This document shows positions 60,069 through 64,000 of a stretch of 64,000 nucleotides of DNA, piece after piece (position 1 is the first letter of the stretch; each line of letters starts with the position of its first letter). Location: contig JAGFNW010000031.1 of assembly GCA_017592665.1 (NCBI GenBank), positions 33,948 through 97,947 on the forward strand, given 5' to 3'. The notes beneath the pieces were generated by a model. That model was not told where the DNA came from. It worked only from the letters and a program-made list of their open reading frames with translations, and did no database searches. Both the position numbers and the translations under genes were made by a program. The stretch is from Streptosporangiaceae bacterium NEAU-GS5 (GTDB lineage: Bacteria > Actinomycetota > Actinomycetes > Streptosporangiales > Streptosporangiaceae).

Positions 60069-60878
60069 TCAGATCTGGGGTCCGTTTGCGTCACCGGCTC
60101 CATCACCGCCGGACAGCGCCGCGCCGATGGGCACCGCGAAGGCGATGCCCGCGAACGCGTCGTCACGTCCCGGATCGGCGATCGAGACGACGATCCCGAC
60201 GACAAGCCCTTGGTCGTCAAGAAGCGGCCCACCGGAGCTACCCGGGTTGACGGATGCATCAAACTGGATAAGTCCGGACAAATCACCGTGATCGGTCTCC
60301 GACCTTCGATCCAGGCCCGAGACGACACCGGATGACACGCTGAACGTCAGCCCCAGCGGATTCCCGATGGCGACGACCGGCGCCCCCACCTCGAGGCCGC
60401 CACCAAGGATCGCGGGCTGCAGGATCTCCGGCAGCCCACCCGGCTTGAGCGCCGCGATGTCACGCTCCGGATTGTCGGACGCGACCGTCGCCTGGGCCTT
60501 GGTCCCGTCCGCGAAGGTGAGATTGATCTTCTTGGCGCCCGCGATGACATGGTGAGCGGTCAGGATGGTCCCGTCCTCGCCCACGATGACGCCCGTCCCC
60601 AGCCCGTCTTCCGTCTGGATGACCACCACGGACGGCCCCACCCGCTTGTAGAGCTCCGGCACCGTCGGACTCGGCGACACCGACGGACGTGGAGACGCGC
60701 TCGGGGACGGCGCGCTCGCCGTGGCCGTAACGCCGCCCAGCCGGAACGCGAGCACTCCGATGACCACGACCAGCGCGGCCACCACCGCGGATCCGGTGAC
60801 CAGCACCCTACGCGGAACGCCGGCCGCGGCGGTCGGCTCCTCGTTCGCAGCGATCAGCCCCTCCGGCTCACGCCCCAT
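60069..60878 (-). CDS. membrane-anchored trypsin-like (HtrA-type) serine protease
   Basis: A 269-residue protein. One span (VLVTGSAVVAALVVVIGVLAF) after a short cytosolic tail, then an Ala/Ser/Pro linker and a chymotrypsin-fold domain: His in TAHHV, Asp in ERDIAAL and Ser in NPGSSGGPLLD. No PDZ domain is present. It should act on the outer face of the membrane. First gene of the MoxR operon, which is uncommon: it may cleave a substrate presented by the module. Confidence 0.9.
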   Translation of the reverse strand: MGREPEGLIAANEEPTAAAGVPRRVLVTGSAVVAALVVVIGVLAFRLGGVTATASAPSPSASPRPSVSPSPTVPELYKRVGPSVVVIQTEDGLGTGVIVGEDGTILTAHHVIAGAKKINLTFADGTKAQATVASDNPERDIAALKPGGLPEILQPAILGGGLEVGAPVVAIGNPLGLTFSVSSGVVSGLDRRSETDHGDLSGLIQFDASVNPGSSGGPLLDDQGLVVGIVVSIADPGRDDAFAGIAFAVPIGAALSGGDGAGDANGPQI

Positions 60879-60972
60879 GCCACCAAACTACGCGCGCCAC
60901 ATGAGAAAACGCTAAGAGCCTCAAAACGCCAGGGACCGTGCGAGGTCGGGCAAGGTCCTGCATGCTGGTTTC

Positions 60973-61632
60973 GTGCAGCCCATCTTCGTCGCCGTACTCG
61001 CGAACGACGCCTCCGAGATCGAGGCCATCGCGGCCAAGGAACCCGGCGCGGTGGCACAGGAGATGGCGCGGGACGTACTCGTCGCGGAGCTGCACTGGCT
61101 CTACGTAGGCGACACACCCCTGCATCTGGCGGCGGCGGGCCTGCGCCGCGACGCCGCCCGCGCCCTGCTCGCCGCCGGGGCCCCCGTCGGCGTTCTCAAT
61201 CGGCGGGGCGCGAGCGCTCTGCACTACGCGTGCGACCCGCGGCCGTCTTCGGCGACCTGGGATCCGGCCGCGCAGCGGCAGATCATCGAGCTGCTGGTCT
61301 CCCGCGGAGCGGACGTGGACCAGCCCGATCGCGGCGGGGTGACCCCTCTGCACCGCGCGGTCCGCGCGCGAAGCCCGGAGGCGGTCGCCGCCCTGCTGAC
61401 CGCCGGCGCCGATCCGCATGCGGCGACCAAGAAGGCCGGCTCGACCCCGCTGCACCTCGCCGTCGCGCCCACAGGAGCCGGCGGCACGGCCAATACCGGC
61501 GAAAAGCAGCTCGAGATCGTACGGCTCCTGCTCGCCGCCGGCGCTTCGATGACCGATGTCGACCGCAACGGCGTCCCCGTGGCCGACCGGATCAAGAGCC
61601 GGACACTTCGCGAGGCCCTGGCCGAGCGTTAG
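60973..61632 (+). CDS. ankyrin-repeat protein
   Basis: A 219-residue protein with about four ankyrin repeats: DTPLHLAAAGLRRDAARALL, SALHYACDP, VTPLHRAVRARSPEAVAALL, STPLHLAVAP and a final VDRNGVPVADR. It probably mediates protein contacts. GTG 60973 has no Shine-Dalgarno, so it may be leaderless. Stop overlaps the LuxR-type gene by four bases, convergent. Confidence 0.85.
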   Translation: MQPIFVAVLANDASEIEAIAAKEPGAVAQEMARDVLVAELHWLYVGDTPLHLAAAGLRRDAARALLAAGAPVGVLNRRGASALHYACDPRPSSATWDPAAQRQIIELLVSRGADVDQPDRGGVTPLHRAVRARSPEAVAALLTAGADPHAATKKAGSTPLHLAVAPTGAGGTANTGEKQLEIVRLLLAAGASMTDVDRNGVPVADRIKSRTLREALAER

Positions 61633-62432
61633 GGGCCTGCCGGGTGGGCTTGCGGCAGGATCCCGGCCGCCTGGGCGCGCAGGATGGTCTCCACGCGGTC
61701 GCGGGTGCCCATCTTGCGATAGAGGCGTTCTACGTGCTTGTGGACCGTACGGGGGGAAATTCCCAGCCGCCGGCCGATCGCCTCGGCGGTGAGCGCGTCG
61801 CTCAGGAGCGTGAGCACGGTCAGTTCGCGCGGAGTGAGACTGTATTCGTCCACGCGGTCCGGCAGGCAGTCGCTCGCGGAAAGCGCGGTGCGCCAGCGGA
61901 GCAGGGTGCATTGATGGTTGACGATGGCGGCGAGCAGCGGCTCCAGCCGGGCGCCCAATTCGAGGTCGCGCGAGGTGAACGCGGTGCCGTCGCGGTGGAG
62001 CAGAATGAGGTGCCCCTCACCGGGCGGCGCCGGCAGCGGCAGCGCGAAGTGCGGCCCCTCGCCGAGCATCCCCCTGACGAGATATCGGGCCCGTTCGTCG
62101 GTCCAGTGACCGGAGTCGGGCAGCGCCTCCAGGACACGTGGCACGTGCTCCGGGCCGGCCTGGTGATGGCGCACCAGCGGATGCTGGGCGAAGGCGCGTT
62201 CGACCGGCGGGGTGAACAGGTCATCGGATGTGCGCGCGTAGGGCGCGGGGAAGTCGTCGGGTGGCGCGTCCATCCATCCCTGGGTCCAGAACAGCACGCC
62301 GCCCTCATTGGGAATGGCCAGCCGTAACTCCTGGCTGACCAGCCGCCACGGCAGATACCTCTCGCCGGTGTTCAAGATTGCCGCGGTCAGATCCAGAATG
62401 CGCTGGTAGTCCTTGGACGACAGGCTGCCCAT
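61629..62432 (-). CDS. LuxR-family transcriptional regulator
   Basis: A 267-residue regulator. The C-terminal HTH is LTPRELTVLTLLSDALTAEA, IGRRLGISPRTVHKHVERLY, the LuxR (GerE) motif. The N-terminal 200 residues hold a ligand- or GAF-like region (RYLPWRLVSQELRLA, GHLILLHRDGTAFT). No receiver domain. ATG 62432 follows CAGGAGTCGTC at six bases. No obvious target nearby. Confidence 0.88.
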   Translation of the reverse strand: MGSLSSKDYQRILDLTAAILNTGERYLPWRLVSQELRLAIPNEGGVLFWTQGWMDAPPDDFPAPYARTSDDLFTPPVERAFAQHPLVRHHQAGPEHVPRVLEALPDSGHWTDERARYLVRGMLGEGPHFALPLPAPPGEGHLILLHRDGTAFTSRDLELGARLEPLLAAIVNHQCTLLRWRTALSASDCLPDRVDEYSLTPRELTVLTLLSDALTAEAIGRRLGISPRTVHKHVERLYRKMGTRDRVETILRAQAAGILPQAHPAGP

Positions 62433-62531
62433 GACGACTCCTGAGCCGAAGACGCCGCATGTCATTGGCAGAATCATCAATCCCAGCCCCCGAGTCAATT
62501 CACCCCGATGCCGAACGGATAAGGCCGCCTC

Positions 62532-62747
62532 ATGCTGTCCAAACCGGAAAACGCCGAGTTCATCGCATCCGCGCGAGGGCAACTGGCCTCCGGCGTCGCG
62601 CTGGACGACATCCTCCTCGCCATGAAGGAAACCGGATTCACCCCGATCGACTGCATCCGCGCAATCATCGACCTCACCGGCCGACCACTCGCGGAAGCCC
62701 AGGCAACCCTGATCCATAGCCCCGCCTGGGCCCACCTCGACACCTGA
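62532..62747 (+). CDS. 71-residue helical protein of unknown function
   Basis: ATG 62532, eight bases after TAAGG. The product is mostly helical (ENAEFIASARGQLASGVALD, DILLAMKETGFTPIDC, AIIDLTGRPLAEAQATL) with no signal or membrane span. Codon use matches the neighbours. Divergent from the LuxR gene at 62432. Not assigned to a family. Confidence 0.68.
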   Translation: MLSKPENAEFIASARGQLASGVALDDILLAMKETGFTPIDCIRAIIDLTGRPLAEAQATLIHSPAWAHLDT

Positions 62748-63185
62748 CCCACGCCCCACAGCCCGAAGGCAGCCCGGAAGGGGCTTACGAGCGTGGGCGG
62801 CCGCAGCCCAGCGCCCGCATCAGCAGCTGTCCAGGGTGACTGCCTCTCTCGGAGCCCGCAACCAGAAGCGCAGGTAGCAGCCCAGGTAGCAGCCCAGATG
62901 GCGGTGTCCCGCAAGCGCGGCGGCGGTGCCCCGCAAGCGCGCTTGCGATGGCCGGGCGCATGAACCACACCACGAACCACACCACGAACCGGGGTCATGA
63001 ACCGCACCATGAACCGGGGTCATGCACCACGCCACGAACCACGCCACGAACCGGGGTCATGCAGGGCGATGGCCCTTGCCATGGATTTGCGCCGAAGCGC
63101 AGCAGGACAGGTCCAACAAGCCCAGAACGAACCCAGAAATCCGCTGCCAGACGTCATGCCGGACGCGGCATCCCCGACGCCCCTT
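62748..63185. other. gene-free repetitive region right of the 71-residue gene
   Basis: About 440 bases, no confident gene. It has short near-tandem words (AGGTAGCAGCCC at 62870-62900) and the CATGAACC repeats at 62959-63062. It leads directly into copy C of the dispersed repeat. Confidence 0.5.
62959..63062. repeat. imperfect tandem repeats of CATGAACC type
   Basis: Three units (37, 25 and 37 bp) each begin CATG and end CGAACCGGGGT or TGAACCGGGGT, made of CCACACCACGAACC-type words; a fourth begins at 63059. Confidence 0.75.
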
Positions 63186-63407
63186 CCCGTCTGCTCTCGA
63201 CCCGGAGCGAAGCAGAAGCGGGCCGATGACGAAGGGGCAAGCCCGGCCTCGCGTGTACATCAACACGGGCACCTTCCACAGCACCCGGACGCCAACCCGC
63301 ACGGCCGGGCTTGAGCCGAAGGAGACGGTCTGCTGAGCTCGCCAAGGGTCGAGGACAGACGAGAAGGGGCGACCCCATCCCGGAGCTGGAGGCCCCCGCC
63401 GGAGGCA
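63186..63407 (+). repeat. dispersed 0.26-kb repeat, copy C
   Basis: Plus-strand copy, starting at CCCGTCTGCTCTCGAC and ending GGAGGCA. It matches A and B with more scattered differences and small indels, with no bias toward silent changes. It lies about 10 kb from A and B. Confidence 0.9.
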
Positions 63408-63797
63408 CTCACCCCTGCAACCACGACTACAGCCGGCAGGCGTTCCAGCCCGGCCGCCGAGCCCGGAGCCGAGCCCGGCCGCCCAGCACCGCTTCCCCGC
63501 CCGCCGTCGACCTGCCGCCCAGCGCCACGGCCCGGCGCGCCGTTCAGCGCCGCTGTCCAGCACCGCCGTCGACCTGCCGACCAGCACCACCATCCGGCAC
63601 CACGGCACAACACCACCCGTGCCTGCCGACCAGCACCGCTATCCAGCGCCGCCGCCCAGCGCCGCCGGCCAGACCGGCCGGCTGGGTCGGAGCACGGGTC
63701 TCGACGGTCGGCGGGGCTGACGGCTCAGGGTGGCCGGTCAAACAGGGTCAAGACGGGCCGATGATGCGATGACTTGGGTGCGCGCGGGGGGCGAATC
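63408..63797. other. C-rich repetitive DNA without genes
   Basis: About 390 bases with repeated CGACCTGCCG(A/C)CCAGC words and stretches of GCCGCC. No ORF with a start, ribosome site and biased codon use. Confidence 0.55.
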
Positions 63798-63857
63798 AGG
63801 CGTTGAGGCAGGCGTTGAGGCAGGCGTTGAGGCAGGCGTTGAGGCAGGCGTTGAGGC
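63798..63857. repeat. five 12-bp tandem repeats next to the IS edge
   Basis: AGGCGTTGAGGC repeated five times without variation, then a partial unit to 63863. It ends about 10 bases before the insertion-sequence end. Confidence 0.9.
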
Positions 63858-63873
63858 AGGCGTCGGGACGGGG

Positions 63874-64000
63874 CTAGAGCCTGTTTCAAAGCTTGGTGAG
63901 CCAGTCGTTGATGGCCGCTAGGTGGATGGTGGCCTGGTAGCGGACGGCGAGTTTGTCGTATCGGGTGGCGATGGCGCGGTGGCGTTTGAGTCGGTTGATG
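63874..64000 (-). mobile_element. IS5-family insertion sequence, right part outside the window
   Basis: The end is marked by GAGCCTGTTTCAAAGC (from 63878), a terminal inverted repeat pattern common in IS5-family elements of actinobacteria, immediately after which the transposase 3' end begins. The other end and target duplication are outside the window. Confidence 0.78.
63886..64000 (-). CDS. IS5-family transposase, C-terminal fragment
   Basis: The last 37 residues: NRLKRHRAIATRYDKLAVRY, QATIHLAAINDWLTKL, then TGA at 63886. This is the standard C-terminus of IS5-type DDE transposases, with the N-R-L-K-x-x-R-x-I-A-T-R-Y-D motif around the final catalytic region. The rest lies beyond base 64000. 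Confidence 0.88.
   Translation of the reverse strand, partial: INRLKRHRAIATRYDKLAVRYQATIHLAAINDWLTKL

Noticed and set aside
63798..63863. Short direct repeats considered as a CRISPR array
   Set aside because: The 12-bp units are contiguous with no spacers; no cas gene is in the window.

Overview
High-GC (about 70 percent) actinobacterial chromosomal DNA. GTG starts, purine-rich ribosome sites, strongly GC-biased third positions, Tat and lipoprotein exports, an SCO6745-family gene and a DUF1996 secreted protein all suit a filamentous actinomycete, most likely of the Streptosporangiales. The order is an inference; no rRNA, tRNA or marker gene is present. I saw no CRISPR array, tRNA, rRNA or phage gene.

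Layout. 1-18.2 kb: redox and housekeeping genes (FAD oxidoreductases, MsrA, SDR with a divergent XRE/MmyB-type regulator, aldo/keto reductase), three large secreted proteins (GH43-like hydrolase, an unassigned exported protein, a DUF1996 protein), a methyltransferase, a regulator split in two overlapping frames, an epimerase and an acyltransferase. 18.2-26.3 kb: small stress and resistance-type genes (VOC, ankyrin, DinB, NUDIX, PD-(D/E)XK-like protein, methyltransferase), then a MarR regulator divergent from a Tat-exported metallo-hydrolase, a decayed DoxX gene and an azoreductase. 26.3-39.5 kb: a frameshifted pentapeptide-repeat protein, a tightly overlapped lipoprotein/NRAMP-like/PRC-barrel operon, a secreted tripeptidyl-peptidase-type hydrolase, an antiporter, a quinone reductase, an APC permease and an LLM flavoprotein. 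39.5-42.6 kb: a LanB-type dehydratase lacking the elimination domain, followed by a 54-residue basic protein; this is the most interesting coding locus. 42.6-52.6 kb: a TetR/DUF998/nitronate monooxygenase operon, an AraC/RibD-like pair, a lipoprotein with an HExxH motif and a 1181-residue GH87-like secreted protein.

52.5-54.3 kb has almost no coding content. It holds two nearly identical copies, about 260 bp each, of an inverted repeat pointing outward from about 0.7 kb of repetitive DNA, and a decayed TetR gene. A third copy lies at 63.2 kb, within gene-poor repetitive DNA running up to the edge of an IS5-type insertion sequence at the right end. Between them lie a SCO6745/CrtC-like pair and a five-gene protease/MoxR/DUF58/VWA/VWA operon.

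Working together: adjacent regulator and target pairs recur (XRE-SDR, MarR-hydrolase-azoreductase, TetR-DUF998-NMO, AraC-RibD-like). Secreted carbohydrate-active proteins suggest polysaccharide scavenging. Repeats, frameshifts and gene remnants gather at the intergenic zones of 16.9, 19.1, 25.3, 26.7, 52-54 and 63 kb, marking the plastic parts of this segment.
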